This document shows, one piece after another, positions 1 to 11,962 of a stretch of DNA of 64,000 bases (position 1 is the stretch's first letter; every line of letters starts with the position of its first letter). Both the position numbers and the translations under genes were made by a program. The notes under the pieces were generated by a model. The model was not told the DNA's origin. It saw only the letters and a program-made list of their open reading frames with translations, and did no database searches. Source of the stretch: Paramecium octaurelia (taxonomy: Eukaryota; Ciliophora; Oligohymenophorea; Peniculida; Parameciidae); NCBI GenBank assembly GCA_905182995.1, contig CAJJDP010000075.1, positions 231,052 to 295,051 of the forward strand, read 5' to 3'.

Positions 1-828
1 AGAAAATAATGATCAGACAGTCAATATGTCAAAGGTAGATGATACAATTTGTTAAGATTACCTAAGAGAAGCTATAATTGAGCCTGAAATCACTGATTAA
101 TATTATGGTAACGAGGATGTTGCCACTGAATAATTTTAGAAACTTGATCAAAGTGAATAATCAAAACTATAGACAGAGTAGGAACAATAGGAATACATTT
201 AAGATTAAGATAATAAGTATATTAAATTAATTTATTTATTAGCGATTAAATTTCTAAATCATATTTTTCAGTTGATACCACATATAATTTAGATGATTAT
301 CTTTTGTTTAATAAAGTTTTTGTTGATAAAACTATGTCTAATTATATCCCAAATGTTGACATCATATAAAATTATTGTAAGAACATAATGACAACTACCA
401 AAATGGAAAGGGAAGTAGCAATCATCTCTATGATTTATATTAACAGATTGCTCTCTTATAATTAGGGCTTAGAAATTAATTGTTTGAATTGGCAGAAAAT
501 ATTATTTACAGCATTAGTTATGGCATCAAAAATTTGGGATGATGAGTCTTTTGAAAATAATAATTTTGCTAAAGTACTGCCTCAATTTTCTACTGTATAA
601 ATTAATGAAATGGAAAGAGTTTTCTTGAAATTCATAGAATATCATCTCTATGTTAAATCTGGAGAATATGCTAAACAATATTTCATCTTAAGAGCTTATG
701 CTGATAAAAAACAAAGAAGTTATGCTCTTAAATAATTAGATATCTCAACTGTTATAAGATTATAAAGAGGAGGTTAATAATAAATTTCAAAACAGTAATA
801 TTTAAATACTTAAAACAAAAGCTTTTGA
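1..828 (+). CDS. Cyclin (cyclin Y / PHO80-like), 5' end outside window
   Basis: The frame enters from upstream, crosses a 26-nt intron at 217-242 (GTATATT...TTATTAG), and ends at TGA 826-828. After an acidic, Gln-rich stretch, the segment from about base 360 reads as a cyclin box: MEREVAIISMIYINRLL, then MASKIWDDESFENNNFAKVL, then MERVFLKFIEYHLYV. The K-WDD-x8-FAKV pattern is typical of PHO80/cyclin Y cyclins, which activate PCTAIRE/Pho85-type cyclin-dependent kinases. The tail after the fold is Gln-rich and short. Which kinase it binds cannot be told from sequence. The identity as a cyclin is firm; the subfamily is a reasonable inference. Confidence 0.85.
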
Positions 829-1178
829 AGATTACTCTATTTTATAATTGTTTATATATATATGATTTATGTCAATTTAAAGATTTTTAAACTACTCTAA
901 TGTTATTTAAAGTCAACCTATGTGGTTATTAATCTATACTCATTTCTAAAATATTTAGGGAGACATATTTAATATGATTGAAATCCATCTTATCAGATTA
1001 ACTACCAATATTTCTTCATTATTCTATAATCATTCTTATTAAAAATCAGTCCTATTGATCCAAGAATTTCTATTCTTTTTTTTTAGATGGTGTAAATGAG
1101 TTAAGATTTAGGATCCATGTCATCAACTGATATTTTTCCCTATTTATTGATTATATATTTTATATATAATCAATAATA
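829..1178. other. Intergenic, no clear gene
   Basis: AT-rich stretch of about 350 bp with many TGA codons in all frames. I see no convincing coding segment. It must hold the 5' flank of the gene starting at 1179. Confidence 0.5.
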
Positions 1179-1992
1179 ATGGATAATAGGGATTAAGTAA
1201 GCTTATTCTTATTAAATTATAGTCCATTTTAGTTGATGAAGAGTTTTGTGATAAGAATCTGTTTAATCACTGTCAAAAAAGAAGAACAGAAAATGCAAAA
1301 TAAAATCCCAAAATTCATCTCTAAGACTTTTAACTTAATACTATTAACAGATATCATATAGGATACATAGACCATCCTCACATCAAATCTAGTAAAATTA
1401 TAATCCCTAATAAATACGAGCTCAAAACATTTCAATCAATAAGCATCAATTAAAAAAGCACAACTTATAGAAGCCAGTCTGTTAGGAACTCGAAAAAACT
1501 AAAGAGCCTCTCAACAGAAATTCAACAGTTTAAGATTTACAGTCCAAAAATATGTTTTTTCAGAGGCACTCAGGCTTAGGTAAACTTAAGCCAATCGTAT
1601 AAAAATAAATGCTAGTAAATCCAATCTCTTAGACATCAAGATTAACTATTAAAAAAAATACTGAAACCCCTGCTATTGAAGTAAGCAACAGTAATTACAT
1701 TGAACAAAAGCCAGCGTCTTTTCGCTATAATGATCTCCAATTGAGTCAATATTTGGAAGAATTTAAATTGCTAAAGTAAGAAACCCTAACTAATGTGATT
1801 TTACCTCATCTCTCATATAAAACAAATAGAACCTAAAACAATCACACGTAAACAACGAATAGACAATAAACTAATAATCAATATTATAATAGTATACTCC
1901 ATAAAAATAAAGTTAAATAAAGATAAACTCATATAGAATCACAAAAACAGAACCTAACTCTAAGTGGATGGAGTGATTATTCAAATAAATGA
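1179..1992 (+). CDS. Unknown basic Asn/Gln-rich protein
   Basis: Start chosen at ATG 1179 because a clean 26-nt intron at 1197-1222 (GTAAGC...TTATAG) joins MDNRDQ to SILVDEEFCDKNLFNHC. The frame must change again before the 3' part (SRLTIKKNTETPAIEVSN to SGWSDYSNK, stop TGA 1990-1992). A 26-nt intron at 1615-1640 (GTAAATCC...ATCAAG) would do this and gives 253 residues. Alternative splice sites around 1470-1600 cannot be excluded. The product is basic and low-complexity with no domain I recognise. Confidence that a gene is here is fair; the exact middle exon is uncertain. Confidence 0.55.
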
Positions 1993-2111
1993 TTTATCTT
2001 CTATATTATTAATTTACAGAAATAACTTTATTATTGAAGTATATCTTCTTTTATAAGGAATTTATAGGTATTACAATTATTCATAAATCATTAAAAAAAT
2101 AATTTATTATT

Positions 2112-2504
2112 ATGAATCCAGCTTAAAGTATCGCCTAACAATTCCTACAATAATACTATTAGACATTGATGACCAATAAAATGGCTTTGATTTAATTTTA
2201 CACTGATGCATCAATTATGACATATGGTAATTATATTTACAATCTTTTAGGCGGAGAACAATACAATGGATTAAAAGCAATTAATGAAAAATTAGAATCA
2301 TTAGCATTCTAATAGATTGTATATAAGGTTGACGACATGGATGTTTAACCAGGAGCAGTTTAGAATTCTCTTTTCCTCTTTGTTACAGGGACATTGCAAA
2401 TGGATGGCTCAGATACATTTAAATTCTCTCAGAGTTTTCAGATCCTTCCAAATGGTTAAGGAGGATTATACGTACATAATGATATTTTCAGATTGGTTTA
2501 TTGA
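2112..2504 (+). CDS. NTF2: Nuclear transport factor 2 (NTF2)
   Basis: Uninterrupted 130-residue frame from ATG 2112 to TGA 2502-2504, the normal NTF2 length. The order of elements fits the family: N-terminal helix ending QFLQQYYQTL, the strand LIQFYTDASIMTYG, a central segment GLKAINEKLESLAF, and the C-terminal strands QILPNGQGGLYVHNDIFRLV with the characteristic YVHNDIFR. NTF2 carries RanGDP into the nucleus and binds nucleoporin FG repeats. No intron is needed. The gene lies about 120 bp downstream of the previous one and 25 bp before the next start. Confidence 0.93.
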
Positions 2505-2529
2505 AATATTAATAATAAAATTATTAAAA

Positions 2530-3042
2530 ATGGGATTTGAAGATTAGATTCCACCTATTCCAAATAGAGATCAAGAAAAGAGATACATTGCTACAGTAGA
2601 AAAGTCCTTCTATGATCAACCCCTCTATAAATTTTATATGAATGAAGCATTAAGAGAAAGAAAGATGGACTATGCTGATAAATTGAACACATTCAAATAT
2701 GAATGGATTCTCAATTTTGCTGCATCTGGCATAGTATTTAGCTTGTTATATGTAAAAGATTAACAAATTAATTAGTTTATTCCCGTTTCCCACTTTTATA
2801 GACAAACAAGTACAGGAGTTCCAACCTATTATCAGTATTATTTAATCTTATATGTTAGACCTAAGAACAAGGCAGTTTTTAAATAAGGATATTTACAAAA
2901 TCAAAATTGGAAAAGATTCAAGTTATATTCATTCTTAGTTTTTGGATCAGCATTTATTTTTGCTCATACTTATACAGACAGATCATAAATTCATGATGAA
3001 TATTACAACAATGTAGGAGTCATTAAGCCAAAATTTGAATGA
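2530..3042 (+). CDS. Small two-pass membrane protein, unknown
   Basis: Frame of 170 residues from ATG 2530 to TGA 3040-3042. It has charged helical regions and two hydrophobic stretches, WILNFAASGIVFSLLYV near residue 60 and YSFLVFGSAFIFAHTY near residue 140. A 24-nt GTAAAAG...AATTAG segment at 2752-2775 looks like an intron, but it is a multiple of three with no in-frame TGA, so the protein is either 170 or 162 residues. The size and topology would suit a mitochondrial inner-membrane subunit, but that is a guess. No family is recognised. Confidence 0.6.
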
Positions 3043-3331
3043 GATAGAATTAAATAAGAATAATAAAATTATTATAGTATTATCAAATAGCATTAATATA
3101 GAGATTCTTTAATAATAGGCACTTACAATTTAGAAATTTAAATGTATATTGCAAAAAGTTAAAAATGCATACATCTTTACTGCTGCTATCAATTTTATAT
3201 TGTTATTAATCTTTGATTTTTCTAATATAATATACTTTCAGAAATTAGAGTTTAATCCACTTAAACATAAATATTTTCGACTTAAATCAAGCAACGAAGA
3301 TAAAGAAGGATAATCACAGGGATATAAATGA
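3011..3331 (+). CDS. Possible small membrane protein, unknown
   Basis: Open frame of 106 residues (MQESLSQNLNEIEL...) with one hydrophobic segment, IFTAAINFILLLIFDFSNII, and a polar tail. It overlaps the last 32 bases of the preceding gene in another frame, so the true start is probably further in. A 25-nt GTATTATC...AATATAG segment at about 3087-3111 could be an intron and would alter the N-terminus. No homologue recognised. Confidence 0.3.
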
Positions 3332-3611
3332 TTGAACAAAATATAGTGAAAATAGTTTAATAATCAGAGAAATCAAAGATTATATAATATTTTAATTATT
3401 GAGATTATATTTTTTAATATAAATAAATCTCTCATATCGATAATCTCAAAGAGACTAGTTAGAAGTGGATTAAACTGAACACAAATATCCTAGAATTAAG
3501 GAATTAATCAGAATTTTATAGCTTGTATATTAATAAAAGAAAGATAGAAAATTAAAAAAAAAACAGATAATATTGAAGTTAAACCAAACCTCAAAATGAA
3601 TAGAAGAGATG

Positions 3612-4133
3612 CAATGTCTGTAGTTATTTAAATAAAGGTTTAGATAGATAGATAAATAAATTATATAATATTATAAATTATTTAAAGAACTTATTAGCAT
3701 TGTGTGCAAAGAAATTTTATGACAATACAATTTTTCATAGAAATATTCCAGGATTTATCATTTAAGGTGGAGATCCTACAGGTAATCTAAAATATGGATT
3801 TAGTATTTAAGGAACAGGCAAGGGTGGGGAATGCATTTATGGAAGATATTTTGAGGATGAAATTGTTCCAGAAATAAAACATGATAGAAGAGGAATAGTC
3901 TCAATGGCAAATGCAGGAAAGGATACTAATCAATCACAGTTTTTCATTACCTATTCGAAATAAAATCACTTGAATGGTCTCTATACTGCATTTGGTAAAG
4001 TTATATATGGATGGGAGGCTCTTGATTTGATGGAAAAGGAGACTGTGGATAACAATTACAAACCATTGAATGAGATTAAAATATTTAAGACAACCATCAT
4101 GCAAATCCAATAGCAGACATCGAATAATTTTGA
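3612..4133 (+). pseudogene. Cyclophilin-type peptidyl-prolyl isomerase (PPIL3-like), broken frame
   Basis: From KNLLALCAKKFYDNTIFHRN onward the protein follows PPIL3 closely: FHRNIPGF, GGDP, then a 30-nt intron at 3782-3811 (GTAATC...TTTAAG) restoring DPTGTGKGGE, then [22 protein letters not shown] and the FGKVIYGWEALD segment. Two defects are visible. The first β-strand region expected before KNLLALC is not recognisable upstream in any frame. Near 4096-4101 one base is missing: KIFKTTI should run into HANPIADIEQF, which is in another frame and ends at TGA 4131-4133. No GT donor lies nearby to explain this by splicing. It is either a decaying duplicate or a consensus error. Confidence 0.7.
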
Positions 4134-4148
4134 ACAAATTTAGATATA

Positions 4149-7113
4149 TCATTATTGGTAATCTGAAACAGATGGACATTAACATATAAGATTTCTATCT
4201 CCAAAAGCATTATTAATTCTGCTCACGGTTGGCCATACCTTGCCTCTCTGTAGAACATAAGGCAATGGGAAAGCAGCTTCTTCTCTTGAGTATTTATGAT
4301 TCCAACCACTATTGATTACTTAATCTTATGTATGAGGAGCGTTTTTCAAGGGATTATCATTTTTATCATATTATCCATTTTTGACCTTCTCAATTTCTAA
4401 TTTAATGTTCTTCATAGCTTCAATGAATCTATCTAATTCAGACCTAACAATTAATATAAATATATACTTAGATTCACTTTCAGTGGGTTCAATCATGAGT
4501 GTTCCTGGGACTGGGAATGACATAGTAGGAGCATGGAATCCATAATCCATAAGTCTTTTTGCAATGTCTTCTTCAGTGATTCCACTTTCTTATTTGATAG
4601 GTCTGATATCAATAATAAATTCATGAGCACACATTCCATTTTATCCAGTGAATAGAACTTTGTAGTCATTTTTCAAACTCTTCATTAAGTAATTAGCATT
4701 TAGCATAGCCATAGCTGTGCATTTCTTTGCCCCTTGCCTTCCAAGTTGTCCAAAGTAACTATAAGGAATTGGGAGTATTGATGCAGAACTAAATAAAGAT
4801 GAAGCTACACTTCCTAAGGAATGCTCTCTGCCTGGAAGATATGGTGCCAATTTCTTATTAACAGCAATAGGACCTAATCCAGGACCACCTCCTCCGTGTG
4901 GGATAGAGAATGTCTTATGAAGATTCAAGTGACAAACATCAGCCCCTAAATATCCAGGAGATGTGTATCCAACCTAAGCATTCATATTGGCTCCATCCAT
5001 ATACACTAATCCTCCATGCTCATGAATCAATTAAATAATCTTCTTTGTTTGATCTTCATAGACTCCATAAGTTGATGGATATGTAATCATAATGCATGCC
5101 AATGACTTTTCATTCTCTTTAATTTTCTTATTCAAATCATTCAAATCAACGTAACCATCTACCACATTTACTGGTACAACACTTAACCCAGCAAGAACAG
5201 CTGAAGCAGGATTAGTACCATGAGCTGATATTGGAATTAGACATATATTTCTATCCTTTTGTCCATTCATAATATGATATTTTCTGATGCATAATAAACC
5301 TGAGTATTCTCCTTAAGCACCACTGTTAGGCATTAAGGACACGGCTTCCATTTGTGTAATATCGCATAACCATTTTTCAACATTTTCAGTCAATTCTTAA
5401 TATCCTTAGGTGCAAGACAAAGGGGAAAATGGATGTAATTGCGAGAATCCTTAGAATGAGACAGGCAACATGAAAGAAGTTGGATTCAATTTCATTGTAC
5501 AACTACCTAATGAAATCATAGACTTAGTTAGTGAGACATCCTTCTATCTTAAATAGTTGATGTATCTCAACATTTCGGTTTCACTATGTAATGAATTAAA
5601 CACCTTCTATTACATAAAAGGTGCTCTTTCAGATTTATATGGAATCACCTTTTGGATGACTGACATAAAATCTGCTTTTTTCTTTGAGTAATGTTGAAGA
5701 TGATTGAATAAATCCTCAATATCTTAGACTGTGTGAGTCTCATCAAAACTAAAGATAGTGTCTTGTCCTACTTTCCTGACATTGATTTATGCATTGTAAT
5801 GTAAATACTCTTGCAAGGTTTCTGTGTTGTGTAACACTACTGTATCAAAGATCCTTCCTTCTTTAACGACTAATCCTAAACTTTTTGCTAATTTAGCAAA
5901 GCTTCTTGCCAAGCAATTGACTCTATTGGCTATCTTTTGCAATCCTTAAGGGCCATGATAAGTTGCATATAATCCTGCCATATTTGCCAACAATGCTTGT
6001 GCTGTACAGATATTGGAGGTTGCTTTTTCCCTTCTAATATGTTATTCTCTGGTTTGCAATGACATTCTATAGGCTGATTTTCCATTGGCGTCTTTGGAAA
6101 TACCAATAATACGTCCTGGCATTTTTCTTTTGAATTCGTCTTCTACTGCAAAGAAAGCAGCATGTGGTCCACCAAAACCCATAGGCACTCCAAATCTTTA
6201 TGAATTCCCATAAGTCACATTCGCTCCTTAATCTTTTGGTGTTTTATTGATGGTTAAACTCAACAAGTCAGTTCCAATTACTTTTAAGAGTTTGGCATCT
6301 TTGAGAGTGTGCTTGAAAAGATCACTCCAATCATGAACTTCTCCTAGATTATCTGGTGATTGAACCAAAACTCCACAATATTGATCTGCATCTTTGAAAT
6401 CATAAGTTTTGGCATCTCCAACAACGATATCAATTCCTAAATAATAAGCTTTGGTCTTGATATAATCGATGCTCTGTGGAAACACATGATTGTCTACAAA
6501 GAATTTCTTCTTCTCGAACCAAGAATTTGCCAAGAACATTGCTTCTCCTGCAGCAGTTGCTTCATCCAATAATGAGGCATTAGATACGTCCATACCTGTT
6601 AATTCTGTGATTACAGTCTGATAATTGAGAAGAGCTTCAAGTCTCCCTTGGGAAATCTCAGCTTAATAGGGAGTATAGGATGTGTACCATCCTGGGTCTT
6701 CAAGTACATTTCTCAAGATGACATAGGGTGTGTGAGTGCCATAATAGCCTTGACCTATGTAGTTTTTGAATATCTTGTTCTTATTGGCTAAGGTTTGGAG
6801 ATGCTAGACCATAGATGATTCAGGGATGGCGTCAGGAAAATTGTCTGGATTTTAGAAGGCTGCCTCACTGCGAATCTCCTTGGGGATAATTTTGTCCACA
6901 AGCTCGTCGAGTGTGTTGGCTTCTACTGTTTTCAACATCTCTTTCACTTATTAAGGCTCAGATCCTATAAAGCGTGATTCCTAAATTTAGATCGAAGCAT
7001 ACAATGTAGTCACTTGACTTGAACCAGTCAGGGACTTTGGGATTTACTTCGTGGGGATTGGCCAACCTGCTGAAATTAGCAACACGTTTTATTAATCTTA
7101 TAGATCTAAGCAT
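4149..7113 (-). CDS. GLDC: Glycine dehydrogenase (decarboxylating), P protein of the glycine cleavage system
   Basis: PLP enzyme that decarboxylates glycine and passes the aminomethyl group to the lipoyl H protein in mitochondria. ATG at 7113-7111 starts an Arg/Lys-rich, acid-poor leader ([17 protein letters not shown]) typical of a mitochondrial presequence. One 22-nt intron lies at 6981-7002. The mature part shows [72 protein letters not shown] and the PLP-lysine segment [16 protein letters not shown], ending near [19 protein letters not shown]. The model gives 980 residues, normal for the homodimeric eukaryotic form. Stop TGA at 4151-4149. Confidence 0.97.
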
Positions 7114-7209
7114 TAAATATTAAAAAATGATGCAGTACTCTTCCCTGCATTTATTTATATACATATATATATAGAAAAACTGTTATAATGCATTAAAGAG
7201 TACTAACAA

Positions 7210-8804
7210 ATGAAAGTCCATATCACAGGCAAATCTACAGAAGACCTCGACTATAATCTCAAGATCCAGGTCGCAGAGTCCTGACAGAAACTGATACGAA
7301 GACAAACATTTCAAGAAAATTCACCAAATTCGACTTTGATTCTGTGCTAACAATTAGAACAAGTAAGGGTAGCAAGAAGTTTAAGCCACAACGCTTTGAA
7401 GCTAAACCTATTGTAAAGTATTTTGCAAAGCTAGAAAACTGAAGTCGACTCAGATTTGGAGACCTATTAAAGAATGGTTCTGGCCAAGATGAAAGAAAAG
7501 AATATTCTGCCAAAACAACGTTCTCTAAGCAATGCTACACCATAACAAAAGAGCTAAGATCGTTATGCCTCTTTGGATTCACAAAACAGAATTAACAACA
7601 AATAAACTCAAAATGTGCATCCTAAGATTTTGTGGGATATGTCAGAAGAGGAGTGGCAATAATTTGGTGATCGCTTTCCCCAACACTTTGAAAAGAAGAA
7701 GCTACTTGGAAGAGGTGGATTTTCATTAGTATGGTTGGGAGAACACAAAAGAACCAAAGAAAAGTTTGCTATCAAATAAATCCTTTCTACCAACACTCAC
7801 CAATCCCACATGAAGGAAATTTGGTTTGGAATTCATTTCTTCCAAGATGGTCAACCCAAAAAGCAGTTTGCAAATTTTCCCGGCTGTAAGAATCTAGTAC
7901 GTTTCCTCACATACGACATCAAACCTCAAGACACTTGGATATTTTAGGAAATTTGTGGAGAGAGTCTTGGAAATCAACTTTATGATCTCAAAGGAAAAAA
8001 TATTAATAACGAACGCATGTATAAGGTAGATACACTTCATTTATATTTCAGTTGACTCATAAACCTCTCTATAACACATTTCGAAAAGATTTGACTGAAC
8101 TCAAGAAACTAATCAGAGAATTAGCATAGGCTCTTGATCTCTTGTAAGATCAAAGAATCGTACATTCTGATCTTAAGACCGAAAACATTTTAGTTAAGAA
8201 AATCAAGAACGAGAACGATCTACATGAACTAACTTAAGTTAAATTGATTGATTATGGCAGTAGTTTTCCATTTGATGATTTAAAATAATTTTCAATGGCC
8301 ACACCAGAGTAACTCATTTTTCTTATTTTAGATACATGTGTCCAGAAATACTTAACTATATCTTATATGAGAATCAAATGAATTACCGTCCTTGTTTGAT
8401 GAAGTATTTAAGAAATTACAAGAAACCTTGGGTAATTGATGTTTGGTCTCTGGGTTGTGTGGTACTTGAGATTATCTCAGGAATTCCCCTTTGGATGAGT
8501 CTTAAAACTATAGTTACCAAAAATGGAAAGGAAGTAATAGATTATGGATTATTTGCTGTTAAGGGTAGAGTTTTTGATAAAATAATTGATCGTTAAATGG
8601 AAGTTATTTAAAATTTAGATAGTTATATTGATAAAAATTATTCTGGTATGATTATAATGTTATAATCAATTAGGCTTAAAGATTGACAATTAGACACGAT
8701 TTATCTTGAAAGAAATGCTAAGTTTGGATCCAGAGAAAAGATTATCCCCGAAGCAAATAGTCGAATACTTATCAACAAAAAAAGAACACCTTATAACTCA
8801 ATGA
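7210..8804 (+). CDS. Protein kinase, serine/threonine type
   Basis: 499 residues with a catalytic domain in the C-terminal two thirds. Motifs in order: glycine loop LLGRGGFSLVWLGE, lysine in KFAIKQI, catalytic loop HSDLKTENIL, metal site DYGSS in place of DFG, activation-segment end ATPEYMCPE, and WVIDVWSLGCVVLE. Introns: 7270-7287 (18 nt, unusual GTC start, contains an in-frame TGA), 8026-8051, 8309-8331, 8646-8673. HSD and DYG variants with a split, extended activation region are seen in DYRK/CLK-like and divergent ciliate kinases; I do not assign a subfamily. The N-terminal 150 residues are Gln/Ser-rich with no domain. It is divergently oriented from the GLDC gene, about 96 bp apart. Confidence 0.9.
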
Positions 8805-8877
8805 TTTATACTATTATACTTGTTTGTTGTCGACAGTTTTAGTTTATTTAATTAGGGTTTCCAAAGACTTTCGACTA

Positions 8878-10215
8878 TAATAATTGAAAAATCCTCATCT
8901 CATTGAATTAAATTTGAAAATAATTTTGGATGTCTTGAATAATATTTTAATTAATAATTCATGAACTCAGTATCCACAAATATTTCTTTTTCAGATATTC
9001 GGGATGTGAAAATCTATTTAAAAATTCATTACAATGCTTTATATGGATAAGCAATTTACTTATGTGGTGACGACGAAAGGTTGGGAATTTGGGATTCTAC
9101 TAAAGCAATAAGACTCTAATGGAATGAGGTATAGTATTGAAGTTCAAAAAGAATAATGAATGGACTACCTGTCTTAAACTTCCAAGAATTTGTAAGAATT
9201 TTGAGTACAAATTCCTCTTAAATGATTATGATAATCCATCTCGATAAAAAGAAATTTGGGAACCTGGAGAAAATCGTATAATTACCAAACATTTATTATT
9301 GAATGGCAAGAAAGGGGAGTACTTTAATTGTAATAGTTCATTGAATTATTGTAGAGGAGCATTGGGGTTATAGAACAATCAAATTAAAGCTCAATCATAA
9401 TTTATAGTTTGGGGAACGCATGATGATTATAGGTTCAATACCAGAAATAGGTTCTTGGAAAACACCTGTGTTAATGAAATAATAATAGAAGATTGATATA
9501 CGTATTACTCAATCCATAATTCTGAAATAGTAACATAAGAGCCTATTCAACAATGGTCCATTTCATTTATTGTAAATCCTCTTAATTTTTATTTCCGATA
9601 TTATTATGTGATTAGAAATGATGAATCTGGGAATATGATATGGGAAAGAGGGAATGGACGTTATCTCAAAACTGCTGATCTCTCTTCTCTTCGATAAGTA
9701 CTTGATCAATATGCACTCCATCCAATTAAAGTCAAAACATAAATCTACACAGCATTTCAAACAAAGCCATAATACAAAAATGGCTCATTTTCAACTACTA
9801 AAATTCCAAAATCAAAGATCAAACCTAATAGTTAAGGCTATTAATTTGCAGACAAAGAGCCTTCGTTCTTTTACTATGAAGAATTCGGAAGGTTGAACAA
9901 ATTGGATTGGAATTTCGTAGTCTAGTTTCAAACATACGAAATAAATGAAAATATAATGATTGGTCCTTATCCTCAAAACGAATAAGACATTTTATTATTG
10001 AAATAAAAATAAGTGAAGGCAGTCCTCAACTTGTAGACTCGTTTAGACATGTTTCATAGAGGAGTTAATTGGGAATAAATAGTTGATGCATACAAGAGAT
10101 AGAATATAGTAATGAAGAATTATCAGATCTTTGATATGGATGCAGAAGATTTTGAGAAGAAATCCAACAAGGCCGTATAGATTCTCAAGAAATTAATCAA
10201 TGAGTATGAGTACGT
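8878..10215. repeat. First copy of a perfect 1,338-bp direct repeat (probable assembly overlap)
   Basis: Bases 8878-10215 recur without visible difference at 10217-11554, separated by one N at 10216. This copy holds the 5' three quarters of the glucan phosphatase gene (ATG at 8961) and stops abruptly inside the codons before the phosphatase signature. The pattern is that of two contigs sharing an unmerged end. Confidence 0.95.
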
Positions 10216-10216
10216 N

Positions 10217-11554
10217 TAATAATTGAAAAATCCTCATCTCATTGAATTAAATTTGAAAATAATTTTGGATGTCTTGAATAATATTTTAATTAATAATTCA
10301 TGAACTCAGTATCCACAAATATTTCTTTTTCAGATATTCGGGATGTGAAAATCTATTTAAAAATTCATTACAATGCTTTATATGGATAAGCAATTTACTT
10401 ATGTGGTGACGACGAAAGGTTGGGAATTTGGGATTCTACTAAAGCAATAAGACTCTAATGGAATGAGGTATAGTATTGAAGTTCAAAAAGAATAATGAAT
10501 GGACTACCTGTCTTAAACTTCCAAGAATTTGTAAGAATTTTGAGTACAAATTCCTCTTAAATGATTATGATAATCCATCTCGATAAAAAGAAATTTGGGA
10601 ACCTGGAGAAAATCGTATAATTACCAAACATTTATTATTGAATGGCAAGAAAGGGGAGTACTTTAATTGTAATAGTTCATTGAATTATTGTAGAGGAGCA
10701 TTGGGGTTATAGAACAATCAAATTAAAGCTCAATCATAATTTATAGTTTGGGGAACGCATGATGATTATAGGTTCAATACCAGAAATAGGTTCTTGGAAA
10801 ACACCTGTGTTAATGAAATAATAATAGAAGATTGATATACGTATTACTCAATCCATAATTCTGAAATAGTAACATAAGAGCCTATTCAACAATGGTCCAT
10901 TTCATTTATTGTAAATCCTCTTAATTTTTATTTCCGATATTATTATGTGATTAGAAATGATGAATCTGGGAATATGATATGGGAAAGAGGGAATGGACGT
11001 TATCTCAAAACTGCTGATCTCTCTTCTCTTCGATAAGTACTTGATCAATATGCACTCCATCCAATTAAAGTCAAAACATAAATCTACACAGCATTTCAAA
11101 CAAAGCCATAATACAAAAATGGCTCATTTTCAACTACTAAAATTCCAAAATCAAAGATCAAACCTAATAGTTAAGGCTATTAATTTGCAGACAAAGAGCC
11201 TTCGTTCTTTTACTATGAAGAATTCGGAAGGTTGAACAAATTGGATTGGAATTTCGTAGTCTAGTTTCAAACATACGAAATAAATGAAAATATAATGATT
11301 GGTCCTTATCCTCAAAACGAATAAGACATTTTATTATTGAAATAAAAATAAGTGAAGGCAGTCCTCAACTTGTAGACTCGTTTAGACATGTTTCATAGAG
11401 GAGTTAATTGGGAATAAATAGTTGATGCATACAAGAGATAGAATATAGTAATGAAGAATTATCAGATCTTTGATATGGATGCAGAAGATTTTGAGAAGAA
11501 ATCCAACAAGGCCGTATAGATTCTCAAGAAATTAATCAATGAGTATGAGTACGT
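10217..11554. repeat. Second copy of the 1,338-bp direct repeat
   Basis: Offset 1,339 from the first copy. It continues without a break into the active-site region of the phosphatase at 11555, so this is the copy to use for gene models. Confidence 0.95.
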
Positions 11555-11794
11555 GTATGTTCATTGCACTGCTGGAATAGGGAGAGCCCCTTCAATTATT
11601 GTTTTATACTTAAGTTCGATTCTTTAATATGATTTAAAAGATGCTATCGAATTTGTTAAATAAAAACGATAATAGTTTTATGTTAATTATTGTAAATATC
11701 AGTGATATTAATAGCTATGCTAAAAAAATCTTTGCAGAAGACTCTTGTGTTTAATCATGGATTGGGTTACTAGAATTTGGCTTAAACTTTGTGA
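10300..11794 (+). CDS. Glucan (starch/glycogen) phosphatase with two CBM20 domains
   Basis: Laforin/SEX4-type enzyme predicted to remove phosphate from storage glucan. The first CBM20 contains IYLCGDDERLGIWDSTKAI and ends EIWEPGENRII. The second contains MMIIGSIPEIGSWKTPVLMK and IWERGNGRYL. A dual-specificity phosphatase domain follows, with GPYPQNEQDI, NLQTRLDM and the P-loop VHCTAGIGRAPS; the HCTAGxGRAP form is that of plant SEX4. Introns at 10669-10693, 10841-10869 and 11692-11714. Near 10467 the frame slips inside CBM20-1: either one G is missing, or a 14-nt GTATAG...GAAG segment (10468-10481) is removed, which gives 467 residues. Laforin has one CBM20, so two is unusual. A truncated extra copy starts at 8961. 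Confidence 0.88.
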
Positions 11795-11962
11795 AGGATG
11801 GAATAATAATTTATATATAATTAGTTAAAAAATTTATAATTTCAAGGCCAAACTTTTCCAGTCGAATTGAGATGAAAATATTATCTAAGAATTTTATTAA
11901 TATCCCATACCATTTATAAATATAAATTTTGTTTGAATTTCATTAAATTATTAATGATAGAT

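Noticed and set aside
3934-4185. Minus-strand open frame over the cyclophilin
   Set aside because: It is antisense to a recognisable cyclophilin domain and hydrophobic only because of AT bias.
8878-11554. Genuine recent gene duplication of the glucan phosphatase
   Set aside because: The copies appear identical to the base, are joined by an N, and the first breaks inside the gene. An unmerged contig overlap explains all of this more simply.
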